In this document: piece by piece, positions 16,715 to 25,209 of the stretch | How positions within the stretch are numbered: position 1 is the stretch's first letter | Layout: each line of letters begins with the position of its first letter | Origin: Salegentibacter sp. Hel_I_6 | Lineage (GTDB): Bacteria > Bacteroidota > Bacteroidia > Flavobacteriales > Flavobacteriaceae | DNA: 64,000 bases | Direction: 5' to 3' | Assembly: GCF_000745315.1 (NCBI RefSeq) | Contig: NZ_JQNQ01000001.1 | Location: 558,001 to 622,000, forward strand | The notes under the pieces: model-generated | Seen by the model: the letters and a program-made list of their open reading frames with translations, nothing else | Told to the model about the DNA's origin: nothing | Databases searched by the model: none | Position numbers and translations under genes: made by a program

Positions 16715-18862
16715 ATGAAAAAAGGAATTATAAAAAGCCTGGGGATTTTTGCACTTGTTGCAGGATTTCAAACTAATGCCCAGGAACAAAACCAGGAATT
16801 AAAACCTATGGATAATATTTTACTTGCTGAATGGAGCGGGCCATACTCTGGAGTACCCGCATTTGATAAAATGAAAGTAGATCTTGTAAAACCGGCAATG
16901 CTTAAAGCGATGGAGATGCATCTCGCTGAAATTGATAAAATTGCCAGCAATCCAGAACCGGCTACTTTTGAAAACACCATAGTACCTATGGAAGAAGCCG
17001 GAGATGTACTAAACCGTGCTTTTACTTACTACGGCATTCTTAGTAGCAATGTTTCCAGCCCTGAATTTAGAGAAGTTCAAAAAGAACTTTCACCTAAAAT
17101 CTCTGAATACAGCTCAAAAATTTCGCAAAATACAGCACTATTTGAAAGAATAAAAAGCGTATATGAGAATTCTCAGGAAAATCCTTTAGAGGCGCCAGAG
17201 CAAAGGGTAATCGACTTAGTTTATGAAGAATTTGCGATGGAAGGGGCTAATTTGAATTCCGAAGATAAAAAGCGTTATGCTGAAATTAATAAAGAACTTT
17301 CTGAACTTTACACCCAATTTTCGAATAATGTATTAGCCGAAGAAGAAAATTACGTAGTGTATCTAGAAGAAGACCAACTTGGCGGCCTACCGGAATCTTA
17401 TGTAAAATCGGCTGCGAGTGCTGCTGAAGACCGTGGAGAATCAGGAAAATATGCCGTAACCAATACCCGGTCTTCAATGGATCCATTTTTAACTTATTCC
17501 GAAGAAAGAGAATTGCGGGAAAAAGTATGGAGAAATTACTATTCTCGTGGTGACAACGATGATGAATTTGATAATAATGAAGTGATTAAAAAGATTCTAA
17601 AACTTCGGGATGAAAGAGTTGAATTACTAGGCTACGATAATTTTGCACAATGGCGTTTACAAAACCGAATGGCCAAAAATCCAGAAAATGCAATGGAGCT
17701 TATGGAAGCTGTTTGGCCGGCTGCACTGGCCCGCGTTGAAGAAGAAGTTGAAGATATGCAAGCAGTTGCCGATGGTGAAAACGCCAATATTACTATAGAA
17801 CCCTGGGATTATCGTTTTTATGCCGAAAAAGTAAGAAAAGAAAAATACGATCTTGACAGCGAAGAAGTAAAACAATACCTGGAATTAGGTAATCTTACCC
17901 AGGCATTGTTCTATACCGCAGGTGAAATTTTTAATTTTGATTTTAAACCGGTAGAAGAAGGCAGCGTTCCTGTTTTTCATGAAGATGTAAAAGTTTGGGA
18001 AGTAAGCGATAAAAATTCTGGAGAACTTATTGGGCTTTGGTATTTAGATCCTTTTGCCCGCCAGGGAAAACGATCAGGTGCCTGGGCAATTACTTATAGA
18101 AATTATTCAGAATTAAAGGGTGCAAAACCCGTATTAGCTTCCAACAACTCTAATTTTATTGAACCGGCTCCCGGAGAACCGGTTTTAATTTCCTGGGATG
18201 ATGCCACCACATTTTTTCACGAATTTGGACACGCATTACACTTTTTAGCGGCAGATATTAAATATCCAACCTTAAATAGCGGTGTTAGAGATTATACCGA
18301 ATTTCAATCACAACTTTTAGAACGCTGGTTATCTACAGATGAAGTGATAAAGCGCTTTTTAAAGCATCACGAAACAGGTGAAGTAATTCCGGAAGAACTG
18401 GTAGCGAAAATCAAAAAAGCGGCCACTTTTAATCAGGGCTTTGAAACCACTGAATTTTTAGCTTCAGCCTTAATGGATATGAAATACCACACTACAGATC
18501 CCGATAAAATTGAACCGAGAAAGTTTGAAAAAGAAACATTGGACGAATTGGGTATGCCAGATGAAATTGTAATGCGGCACCGTTCTCCACATTTTGGACA
18601 CGTTTTTTCTGGTGAAGGTTATGCTACCGGCTATTACGGTTATTTATGGGCCGATGTATTAACCTCTGATGCTGCAGAAGCTTTCGCCGAATCTCCAGGC
18701 GGATTCTATGATAAAAATATGGCGCAAAAGCTGGTAGAATATCTTTTCGCACCTAGAAACGCCATGGATCCAGCAGAAGCTTATAGAAAATTTAGGGGCC
18801 GCGATGCAAAAATCGACGCGTTAATGAGAGACCGTGGTTTCCCGGTACCGGAAGAGAAGTAA
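16715..18862 (+). CDS. dcp: Exported M3 peptidase, dipeptidyl carboxypeptidase type
   Basis: A 715-residue M3 zinc peptidase resembling Dcp, which removes C-terminal dipeptides. An N-terminal signal (MKKGIIKSLGIFALVAGFQTNAQ) sends it to the periplasm. The zinc-binding motif HEFGHALHF begins near residue 502, and the third ligand region is near TEFQSQLLERW (Glu). The end RKFRGRDAKIDALMRDRGF is typical of Dcp/oligopeptidase A proteins. The length (about 700) fits Dcp. Peptides released from surface or nutrient proteins are the probable substrates. It has its own promoter and a bidirectional terminator shared with ndk. Confidence 0.9.
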   Translation: MKKGIIKSLGIFALVAGFQTNAQEQNQELKPMDNILLAEWSGPYSGVPAFDKMKVDLVKPAMLKAMEMHLAEIDKIASNPEPATFENTIVPMEEAGDVLNRAFTYYGILSSNVSSPEFREVQKELSPKISEYSSKISQNTALFERIKSVYENSQENPLEAPEQRVIDLVYEEFAMEGANLNSEDKKRYAEINKELSELYTQFSNNVLAEEENYVVYLEEDQLGGLPESYVKSAASAAEDRGESGKYAVTNTRSSMDPFLTYSEERELREKVWRNYYSRGDNDDEFDNNEVIKKILKLRDERVELLGYDNFAQWRLQNRMAKNPENAMELMEAVWPAALARVEEEVEDMQAVADGENANITIEPWDYRFYAEKVRKEKYDLDSEEVKQYLELGNLTQALFYTAGEIFNFDFKPVEEGSVPVFHEDVKVWEVSDKNSGELIGLWYLDPFARQGKRSGAWAITYRNYSELKGAKPVLASNNSNFIEPAPGEPVLISWDDATTFFHEFGHALHFLAADIKYPTLNSGVRDYTEFQSQLLERWLSTDEVIKRFLKHHETGEVIPEELVAKIKKAATFNQGFETTEFLASALMDMKYHTTDPDKIEPRKFEKETLDELGMPDEIVMRHRSPHFGHVFSGEGYATGYYGYLWADVLTSDAAEAFAESPGGFYDKNMAQKLVEYLFAPRNAMDPAEAYRKFRGRDAKIDALMRDRGFPVPEEK

Positions 18863-18873
18863 AACTATGCACA

Positions 18874-18908
18874 AAAAAAGCCATCAGTTATTCGCTGATG
18901 GCTTTTTT
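18874..18908. terminator. Bidirectional terminator between dcp and ndk
   Basis: A 14-bp perfect stem AAAAAAGCCATCAG/CTGATGGCTTTTTT (18874-18887 with 18895-18908). The A and T flanks give a T tract on both strands, suited to these convergent genes. Confidence 0.92.
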
Positions 18909-18928
18909 ATATAAAATAAATTTGGTGC

Positions 18929-19348
18929 TTAGAACATCTCTCTACCAGAGAAATGGAAAGCAGCTTCAATCTTTGCATTTTCATCGCTGTCACTTCCGTG
19001 AACTGCGTTTTCTCCAACAGATTTTGCGTATTTTTTTCTAATAGTTCCTTCAGCAGCATCTTCTGGATTAGTCGCTCCAATTAAAGCTCTAAAATCTTCT
19101 ACTGCATTTTCTTTTTCCAATACAGCCGATACGATTGGACCTCTTGTCATAAACTCTACAAGCTCTCCAAAGAAAGGACGTTCGTTATGTACAGCGTAAA
19201 ATTCTTCAGCATCAGCAGTAGTCATTTGCGTCATTTTCAAAGCTACAATTCTAAATCCTGAAGCGGTAATTTGTTCTAGTATTCCACCAACATTCCCTGC
19301 TTCAACAGCATCGGGCTTTATCATAGTGAATGTTCTTTTTCCTGCCAT
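18929..19348 (-). CDS. ndk: Nucleoside diphosphate kinase
   Basis: A 139-residue kinase that transfers phosphate from NTPs to NDPs through a phosphohistidine, balancing nucleotide pools in the cytosol. The opening TFTMIKPDAVEAGNVG holds the conserved Lys; the catalytic loop is NAVHGSDSDENA with His117. All family motifs are present at the usual spacing, and the length matches other bacterial Ndk. A strong promoter (TTG-N19-TATTTTTG) precedes it. Confidence 0.97.
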   Translation of the reverse strand: MAGKRTFTMIKPDAVEAGNVGGILEQITASGFRIVALKMTQMTTADAEEFYAVHNERPFFGELVEFMTRGPIVSAVLEKENAVEDFRALIGATNPEDAAEGTIRKKYAKSVGENAVHGSDSDENAKIEAAFHFSGREMF

Positions 19349-19370
19349 CTTATGGTTTTTTAAATTTTGG

Positions 19371-19400
19371 CAAAAATAATTAAATAAGCTGCAAATACAA
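19371..19400 (-). promoter_or_regulatory. ndk promoter
   Basis: On the minus strand TTG at 19400-19398, a 19-base spacer, and TATTTTTG at 19378-19371, an exact TAnnTTTG. The ndk ATG is 23 bases downstream. Confidence 0.65.
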
Positions 19401-19445
19401 GCCTATTAAGAATTTATGTGAGTTTCAGTACCCTGGCTGTTAATT

Positions 19446-20483
19446 CTATTTAAAATTCACACTGTATTCTTGCTGAAGTTTATTATTTACGCCTCTCATT
19501 TCCATCTGCACTTTTGCTGAATCAAAATCGAATTTCAACACACCAAAACTCAAATCGCTCACCACCTCTCCTACTCTATATTGATTAGGTTCTCCACTAA
19601 AATCTGAATAAGAGTGCGTCATTCCGCTTGATGTAAAATCTACCAAAGGATAATTAAACCCCTTGATTTTCTTTTCTGAAAATTCTGAAATATGCCGGTC
19701 TCCACTTAGAATAATCACATTTTTGGCTTCTGAAGATTGTAGAAGTTTTTCCAGTTTTTTTACTTCAGAAGGAAAATTCCCCCAGGTTTCAAAACCGTGT
19801 TCTGCTGAAAGTACCTGGATAGAACTTAAGATCAAATGATAATCTGCTGTGCTATTTTTGAGTTCATTTTCCAGCCATTTCCATTGTGCAGCGCCTAAAA
19901 CGGTTCCTTCGGGATTAATTTTATAACGCTGGCCTGGTAGATTGCTTGCTTCCAAAGGAGACCTGAAATACCGAGTGTCTAAGACAATCACTTTTATGGT
20001 TTTTCCTGCTTCTACAAAACTTTCAGCATGGTAAACGCCTTCTCTTTCCCGGCGCTTATCATCTTCTGCTACATCAAAGAAATCTAAAAATAACTGCTGA
20101 CTTTCCTCTTTATATTCCCAGTCTCTCCCGGCGTCGTTTTTACCGTAGTCATGATCGTCCCAAGTTCCTAAAGTTAGCGTGGTTTCAATTAACTTTTGAT
20201 AATCAGGATTGTTTTTCTGGGCCTGGTAGTCGGCTTCCAGTTTTGCCATATCATCAGTATCAGCATAGATATTATCACCTCCCCATAGGAAAAGATCCGG
20301 TTTTTGCTGGATTATTGGCTGCCATAAAGGCTGGGCTTCGTCCTGCCGGTTACAGCTTCCAAAAGCAATTACAAAATCATAATCCTTACCTGCGTTTTTA
20401 GTATCAGTTTGAGTTGTGTTAGTATTACTTCCGCAGGAAATAAATAGAAAAAAGCTTACTAAGAGCGATAAAATTATCTTCAT
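19446..20483 (-). CDS. PhoD-like phosphatase/phosphodiesterase lipoprotein
   Basis: A 345-residue metallophosphoesterase of the PhoD-like superfamily. The ATG at 20483 gives a lipoprotein signal MKIILSLLVSFFLFISC (Cys17); the open frame extends eight codons upstream, which I reject. Metal-binding phrases include FAFGSCNRQDEAQPLW (first Asp/Cys region), LWGGDNIYAD, TWDDHDYGKNDAG and ILSGDRHISEF, all at family-typical order. It is anchored in the periplasm and would release phosphate from phosphoesters, possibly phospholipids or phosphonate-type substrates. Alkaline phosphatase activity is inferred. No Pho box is seen. Confidence 0.88.
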   Translation of the reverse strand: MKIILSLLVSFFLFISCGSNTNTTQTDTKNAGKDYDFVIAFGSCNRQDEAQPLWQPIIQQKPDLFLWGGDNIYADTDDMAKLEADYQAQKNNPDYQKLIETTLTLGTWDDHDYGKNDAGRDWEYKEESQQLFLDFFDVAEDDKRREREGVYHAESFVEAGKTIKVIVLDTRYFRSPLEASNLPGQRYKINPEGTVLGAAQWKWLENELKNSTADYHLILSSIQVLSAEHGFETWGNFPSEVKKLEKLLQSSEAKNVIILSGDRHISEFSEKKIKGFNYPLVDFTSSGMTHSYSDFSGEPNQYRVGEVVSDLSFGVLKFDFDSAKVQMEMRGVNNKLQQEYSVNFK

Positions 20484-20623
20484 TTTTCGTTGATTTGCTG
20501 AATACAAAAATACAGATTGGTTTATTAAGCAGGTATTAATAAATTGTATCTTTACTCGCTACTCGCAGAGCAAGATTAAACATAGTGCCTTGTGGCTTGC
20601 ATCAGGGTATTTTATTTTATGAT

Positions 20624-21637
20624 ATGATAGAACAAGCAATTTTAGAGATCACTGCCGAACTTTCCCAGGCTAAGAATATAGTTATTGTACCGCATAAAGG
20701 ACCCGATGGGGATGCTATAGGTTCTACTTTAGGACTAATGCATTTTCTAAAAAACAAGGGCCATAAAGTAGATGTAATAGCACCAAATGATTATCCGAGA
20801 TTTTTAAAATGGCTGCCAGGGAATGATGACGTTATTATCTATGAAAAGGATAAATCTAATGCCGACAAACTAATAAATGAAGCCGATCTTGTTTTTGCGC
20901 TGGATTTTAATCATTTAAATCGGGTTGGAGATATGCAGGACATCTTAACAGCATCTCAAGCGGTTTTTATAATGATAGATCATCACCGAGAACCTTCAGA
21001 TTTTGCAAATTACACGTATAGCGACGCTGAAATGAGTTCTACCTGCGAGATGGTTTATCATTTTATAAATAAACTTCGCGCTGTAGAGAAAATCACCCCT
21101 GAAATTGCCACCTGTTTATACTCCGGGATTATGACAGATACCGGTTCTTTTAGATTTAGCGCAACCAGTGCAGAAACCCACCGGGTAATTGCCAAACTTA
21201 TAGATAAGGGAGCCGTTAATCACGAGATTCACAATAATATTTTTGATACATTTAATGAGAATAGGTTACAACTTCTGGGAACAGCATTACAAAACTTACG
21301 TGTAAAGCCAGAATATAAAACCGCTTATATAAGCCTTACCCAGGAAGAACTGGATAAACATAATTTTCAAAAGGGAGATACCGAGGGTTTTGTAAATTAT
21401 GGCCTCTCTATTGAGGGTGTAGTTTTTGCTGTTATTTTTATAGAAAATAAACAGGAAGAGATCATTAAAATCTCTTTTAGATCTAAAGGGAATTTTAATG
21501 TAAACGAATTTGCCAGAGCTCATTTTGAAGGTGGCGGTCATAATAATGCAGCCGGTGGAAAAAGCCAGCTTTCTATGGAAAACACCATCGTGAAATTCAA
21601 TAGTATTCTTACAGAATATGAGGAGCTAAAAAAATAA
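20624..21637 (+). CDS. nrnA: DHH-family phosphoesterase, NrnA-like
   Basis: A 337-residue DHH/DHHA1 protein similar to NrnA, which degrades nanoRNAs and dephosphorylates pAp. The ATG at 20624 (MIEQAILEITAELSQ) is chosen over an upstream frame extension of 13 codons. Metal-binding motifs are HKGPDGDAIGS near 28, ALDFNHLNR near 94 and MIDHHREP near 122. The C-terminal DHHA1 motif is FEGGGHNNAAGG near 306. It is followed by gldI and a PPIase gene in one direction, with short gaps, suggesting a cotranscribed group. Exact substrate is inferred from family. Confidence 0.88.
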   Translation: MIEQAILEITAELSQAKNIVIVPHKGPDGDAIGSTLGLMHFLKNKGHKVDVIAPNDYPRFLKWLPGNDDVIIYEKDKSNADKLINEADLVFALDFNHLNRVGDMQDILTASQAVFIMIDHHREPSDFANYTYSDAEMSSTCEMVYHFINKLRAVEKITPEIATCLYSGIMTDTGSFRFSATSAETHRVIAKLIDKGAVNHEIHNNIFDTFNENRLQLLGTALQNLRVKPEYKTAYISLTQEELDKHNFQKGDTEGFVNYGLSIEGVVFAVIFIENKQEEIIKISFRSKGNFNVNEFARAHFEGGGHNNAAGGKSQLSMENTIVKFNSILTEYEELKK

Positions 21638-21699
21638 ATTCAGCCTAATGCTGAAGATAAAAAATGAACTCATAATTGGAGATTCAAAGTTATAAACAG

Positions 21700-22260
21700 A
21701 TGAAAAGATATTTAATCTTCATTGCTATTATTAGTTTTGGAGCGTGCAAATCTCCAGAACCGCGCTATCCCGTGACACAAAAATCGGGTTCGCACATTAG
21801 CGAATCTATAGTTAAGAATCAGGAGTTACTGGAAAAGGAAATAAACCAAATAGAAACCATAATAGAAGCCGATTCTACCAAAAAATATAAGTCTTCTCAA
21901 GATGGTTTCTGGTACACTTACAATAAAAAAAATACAGATTCTTCTAATACAGAAACTCCAGAATTTGGGGATATAGTAGAATTCGATTATAGCATTTCTA
22001 CCTTAGATGGTAAAACTATTTATGCTGAAGGGGAAAAAGCCACTAAAACATACGCCATAGACCAGGAACAGCTTTTTAGCGGTTTAAGGCAGGGCGTGAA
22101 ATTAATGAAAGAAGGAGAAACAGTAACTTTTCTATTTCCATCGTATAAAGCTTATGGCTATTATGGTGACAAAAATAAAATAGGGACTAACTGGCCAATA
22201 AAAACCAAAGTCACGCTAAATAAGATCTCCGAACAGGAGGAAATTGAAAATCAACAATAA
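21700..22260 (+). CDS. gldI: GldI-like FKBP-type peptidyl-prolyl isomerase lipoprotein
   Basis: A 186-residue lipoprotein (MKRYLIFIAIISFGACKSPE, Cys16; the ATG at 21700 is chosen over a TTG upstream). The C-terminal 110 residues are an FKBP domain: VEFDYSISTLDGKTIY, then LRQGVKLMKEGETVTFLFPS and AYGYYGDKNKIGTNWPI, with a Trp-free active-site variation. GldI is a gliding-motility lipoprotein needed by Flavobacterium johnsoniae for movement and the type IX secretion system. Here it sits beside a second PPIase lipoprotein and NrnA. The gliding function is inferred from similarity. Confidence 0.85.
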   Translation: MKRYLIFIAIISFGACKSPEPRYPVTQKSGSHISESIVKNQELLEKEINQIETIIEADSTKKYKSSQDGFWYTYNKKNTDSSNTETPEFGDIVEFDYSISTLDGKTIYAEGEKATKTYAIDQEQLFSGLRQGVKLMKEGETVTFLFPSYKAYGYYGDKNKIGTNWPIKTKVTLNKISEQEEIENQQ

Positions 22261-22303
22261 GTTAAACCCAGGGCCATAAAGGGCCTTTTAATTTTTATGC
22301 TCA

Positions 22304-23425
22304 ATGAGAACCAGTAAATTTTTACTACTTTTTGCAATGGTATTTACCATGATTTCGTGTAATGACGAATACCCCGATCTTGAAGATGGGATGTATGCTG
22401 AATTTAAAACCAATTACGGAACATTTGTGGCCGAGCTTTATTATGAGCAAACGCCAATTACCGTAGCAAGTTTTGTTTCCCTTGCCGAGGGTACAAACAA
22501 AATGGCAGACAGCACTCACAAAGGGAAAAATTATTACGACGGACTTACTTTTCACAGAATTATAGATGGTTTTGTAATCCAGGGTGGCGACCCAAGCGGT
22601 ACAGGATCTGGAGGACCAGGATATAAATTTCCAGATGAGATTGTAGACAGTTTAAGCCATGATTCTAAAGGAATTCTCTCTATGGCAAATGCCGGCCCCG
22701 GTACAAACGGAAGCCAGTTTTTTGTAACCCTTGCTCCTACCCAAAATTTAGATGGAAGACACACCGTTTTCGGTAAAGTTGTAGAAGGCCAGGAAGTGGT
22801 AGATTCAATAGGAAAGGTTGAAACCGGACCCCAGGATAAACCTGTAAAAACGGTTACCATGGAAGAGGTGAATATTATTAGAAAAGGAAAATCGGCTAAA
22901 GATTTTGAAGCTCCTAAAGTTTTTGAAAATGAATTACAAGCCATAAAAGATAAGGAGGAAGCCGAAGCTGAAAAACGCCAGGCAGCCAGGACTGAAATGG
23001 CTGAAATATTCGAAAGCCATAAAGATGAAGCTGAAACTCTAGAAAGCGGATTACAAATTTACTACGAAGAAAAAGGTGATGGCGAAAGACCAAAAACCGG
23101 TCAAATGGTAGAGGTTCTTTACGAAGGCTACTTTAGTGAAGGGGATATCTTTGACACTAATAAAGAAGAATTGTCTAAAGAAATGGGACTATATAATGAA
23201 GGTAGAAAAAGCCAGGGTGGTTATGGCCCAATGGCTGTAGTATATGGCCCAGACGCGCCTATGATTCCAGGTTTTAAAGAAGGTATCCAGCAACTTAAAG
23301 TTGGAGATAAAGCTTTGCTTTATATCCCGAGTCATTTAGGATATGGTGAACGTGGCGCCGGTGGCGTAATTCCTCCAAATACCGATCTTGTTTTTAGAGT
23401 TGAGTTGGTAGGCATCCAGGAATAA
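22304..23425 (+). CDS. Cyclophilin-FKBP fusion lipoprotein, peptidyl-prolyl isomerase
   Basis: A 373-residue lipoprotein (lipobox TMISC, Cys19) with two isomerase domains. Residues about 30-185 are cyclophilin: YDGLTFHRIIDGFVIQGGD holds the catalytic Arg, and NGSQFFVTLAPT the hydrophobic pocket. A charged linker of about 45 residues (KDKEEAEAEKRQAARTEM) joins it to an FKBP domain at about 255-373, ending GYGERGAGGVIPPNTDLVF. It follows gldI by 43 bases. It would assist proline isomerisation of envelope proteins. Such CYN-FKBP fusions are known in some bacteria and protists, but lipid anchoring with GldI is the local feature here. Confidence 0.92.
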   Translation: MRTSKFLLLFAMVFTMISCNDEYPDLEDGMYAEFKTNYGTFVAELYYEQTPITVASFVSLAEGTNKMADSTHKGKNYYDGLTFHRIIDGFVIQGGDPSGTGSGGPGYKFPDEIVDSLSHDSKGILSMANAGPGTNGSQFFVTLAPTQNLDGRHTVFGKVVEGQEVVDSIGKVETGPQDKPVKTVTMEEVNIIRKGKSAKDFEAPKVFENELQAIKDKEEAEAEKRQAARTEMAEIFESHKDEAETLESGLQIYYEEKGDGERPKTGQMVEVLYEGYFSEGDIFDTNKEELSKEMGLYNEGRKSQGGYGPMAVVYGPDAPMIPGFKEGIQQLKVGDKALLYIPSHLGYGERGAGGVIPPNTDLVFRVELVGIQE

Positions 23426-23445
23426 ATTTCCTGAATTAAAATAAG

Positions 23446-23583
23446 AAAGGCTGTTTGAATTCTTTTCTTTTCGTCATCCTGAATTTATTCTAGGATCTAG
23501 TTCTAAAAAGAACTTAGAAGCTGAAATAATCCCGAAGCTTCGGGACAGCTTGACGTTAGAAAATAAAAATTCAAACAGCCTTT
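23446..23583. terminator. Long-stem bidirectional terminator containing a REP-like element
   Basis: A 16-bp perfect stem AAAGGCTGTTTGAATT/AATTCAAACAGCCTTT (23446-23461 with 23568-23583) encloses 106 bases. The inner part has CGTCA/TGACG (23472-23476 with 23551-23555) and the palindrome CCCGAAGCTTCGGG (23531-23544). A T tract follows on the plus strand and T residues on the minus. It sits between the convergent PPIase and pepD genes, and the inside resembles a dispersed flavobacterial intergenic repeat. Confidence 0.7.
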
Positions 23584-23603
23584 TTACTTTTCGCTATTCC
23601 CGA

Positions 23604-25064
23604 TTATTTCTTCGGAATATTCTTTAAAACTTCAATTAAGAATTTCCAATATTTTTGAGCTGAAGAAATACTTGCGCGTTCATCTGGAGAATGCGCTCCC
23701 CTAATGGTTGGTCCAAAAGAAATCATATCCATTTCAGGATAATGGTTTCCAATTATTCCGCATTCCAGTCCTGCGTGACAGGCCGCAACATCGGCTTTTT
23801 CATTATGCAAATTTTGGTATAATTCATCAACTACTTTTAAAATAGCCGAATTAGGATTTGGTGCCCAGCCAGGATATTCACCAGATAATTTCACTTTAAA
23901 TTTAGCAAGTTCAAAAGTCGCTTCTAAACTATTTGCTAGATCATCTTTAGAAGATTCAACCGATGACCTGGTAAGACAGTTAATTTTCACTTTGCCATCC
24001 CCTACTTTTACACTGGCAATATTATTAGAAGCTTCAACCAAACCTTCAATATCAGGACTCATTCTGTAAACACCGTTATGTGCTGCAGAAATCGCTTTAA
24101 TAACTTCCTGCTGGTCTTCAACTTTCATTACTTTATTAGGAACTTCTGTTTCAGAAATTTCAATATCCATATTGGGTTCCAGAGAAGCAAATTCAGTTTT
24201 TATATCCCGAACTTGCTGAATAATTTCAGTTAAAAAAGTTTCGGTATTCGATTTATCCACAACTACGATAGCTTCACTTTCCCTTGGAATGGCATTTCTT
24301 AATCCACCTCCATTAATACTTGAAACACGTAAGCCAAAATCACGATTAGAATCGAAAAGCACACGAGCCATAATCTTGTTGGCGTTGGCCAGACCTTTTA
24401 TAATATCCATCCCCGAGTGTCCACCTCGTAAACCTTTTACCTTTATTTGGTAACCAACTGAATTATCTGGGGTATTTTCCTCTTCATAATCCCTAACAGC
24501 CGTAATATCTACACCACCGGCACAGCCAATTCCAATTTCGTCATCCTCTTCGGTATCCAGATTTAAAAGAATATCTCCCTTAAGTAAATTCGAGTCCAGT
24601 CCTTTGGCACCTGTCATTCCCGTTTCTTCATCTATAGTAAACAGCGCTTCAATTGCAGGATGTTCAATCTCATTACTTTCCAGGATAGCCATCATACTGG
24701 CAACGCCCAGCCCGTTATCGGCGCCAAGGGTTGTTCCTTTGGCACGCACCCAATCGCCATCAACATACATTTTGATTCCTGAAGTTTCGAAATCAAAATC
24801 GGTGTCATTATTTTTTTGATGCACCATATCTAAATGCGATTGCAAAACGATTGGTTTTCTATCTTCCATCCCTGCCGTGGCTGGCTTTTTTATTACCACA
24901 TTCCCGGTGTCGTCTACCAAAGTTTCAAGGTTAAGCTCGTTACCAAAGCTTTTCATAAACTCGATTACCCGCTCTTCCTTTTTAGAAGGTCGTGGCACCT
25001 CATTAAGATCGGCAAATTTATTCCATAATATTTTAGGCTCTAAATCCCTTATTTCTTCGTTCAT
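23604..25064 (-). CDS. pepD: Aminoacyl-histidine dipeptidase (PepD, M20 family)
   Basis: A 486-residue M20C metallopeptidase that cleaves Xaa-His dipeptides (carnosine type) and broad dipeptides in the cytosol. The metal region VLQSHLDMVHQKN is near residue 73, GADNGLGVASMMA near 113, and TIDEETGMTGAKGLD near 146 with catalytic Glu. The C-terminal ACHAGLECGIIG and the SFGPTIRGAHSPDERA end supply further ligands. Length matches E. coli PepD (485). A TACCTTTG element stands 22 bases upstream of its start. Confidence 0.95.
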   Translation of the reverse strand: MNEEIRDLEPKILWNKFADLNEVPRPSKKEERVIEFMKSFGNELNLETLVDDTGNVVIKKPATAGMEDRKPIVLQSHLDMVHQKNNDTDFDFETSGIKMYVDGDWVRAKGTTLGADNGLGVASMMAILESNEIEHPAIEALFTIDEETGMTGAKGLDSNLLKGDILLNLDTEEDDEIGIGCAGGVDITAVRDYEEENTPDNSVGYQIKVKGLRGGHSGMDIIKGLANANKIMARVLFDSNRDFGLRVSSINGGGLRNAIPRESEAIVVVDKSNTETFLTEIIQQVRDIKTEFASLEPNMDIEISETEVPNKVMKVEDQQEVIKAISAAHNGVYRMSPDIEGLVEASNNIASVKVGDGKVKINCLTRSSVESSKDDLANSLEATFELAKFKVKLSGEYPGWAPNPNSAILKVVDELYQNLHNEKADVAACHAGLECGIIGNHYPEMDMISFGPTIRGAHSPDERASISSAQKYWKFLIEVLKNIPKK

Positions 25065-25086
25065 TGTTTTATATTTTGGTCTCCTA

Positions 25087-25094
25087 CAAAGGTA
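25087..25094 (-). promoter_or_regulatory. -7 element of pepD promoter
   Basis: CAAAGGTA on the plus strand reads TACCTTTG on the minus strand, an exact TAnnTTTG match 22 bases before the ATG. No convincing -33 element was seen. Confidence 0.4.
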
Positions 25095-25209
25095 TTGGTA
25101 ATTAATAAGGAAGGAAAATTTACAGACTTTTTAAAACTTATTTAACCAAAAGAAGACCAGTTAATTAAGATTTTAAGTCGTGTTTTGCATATAATCCTAT
25201 TTTAAGATT

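Noticed and set aside
22552..22944. Minus-strand 130-codon ORF in the PPIase gene
   Set aside because: Antisense to a well-supported cyclophilin domain.
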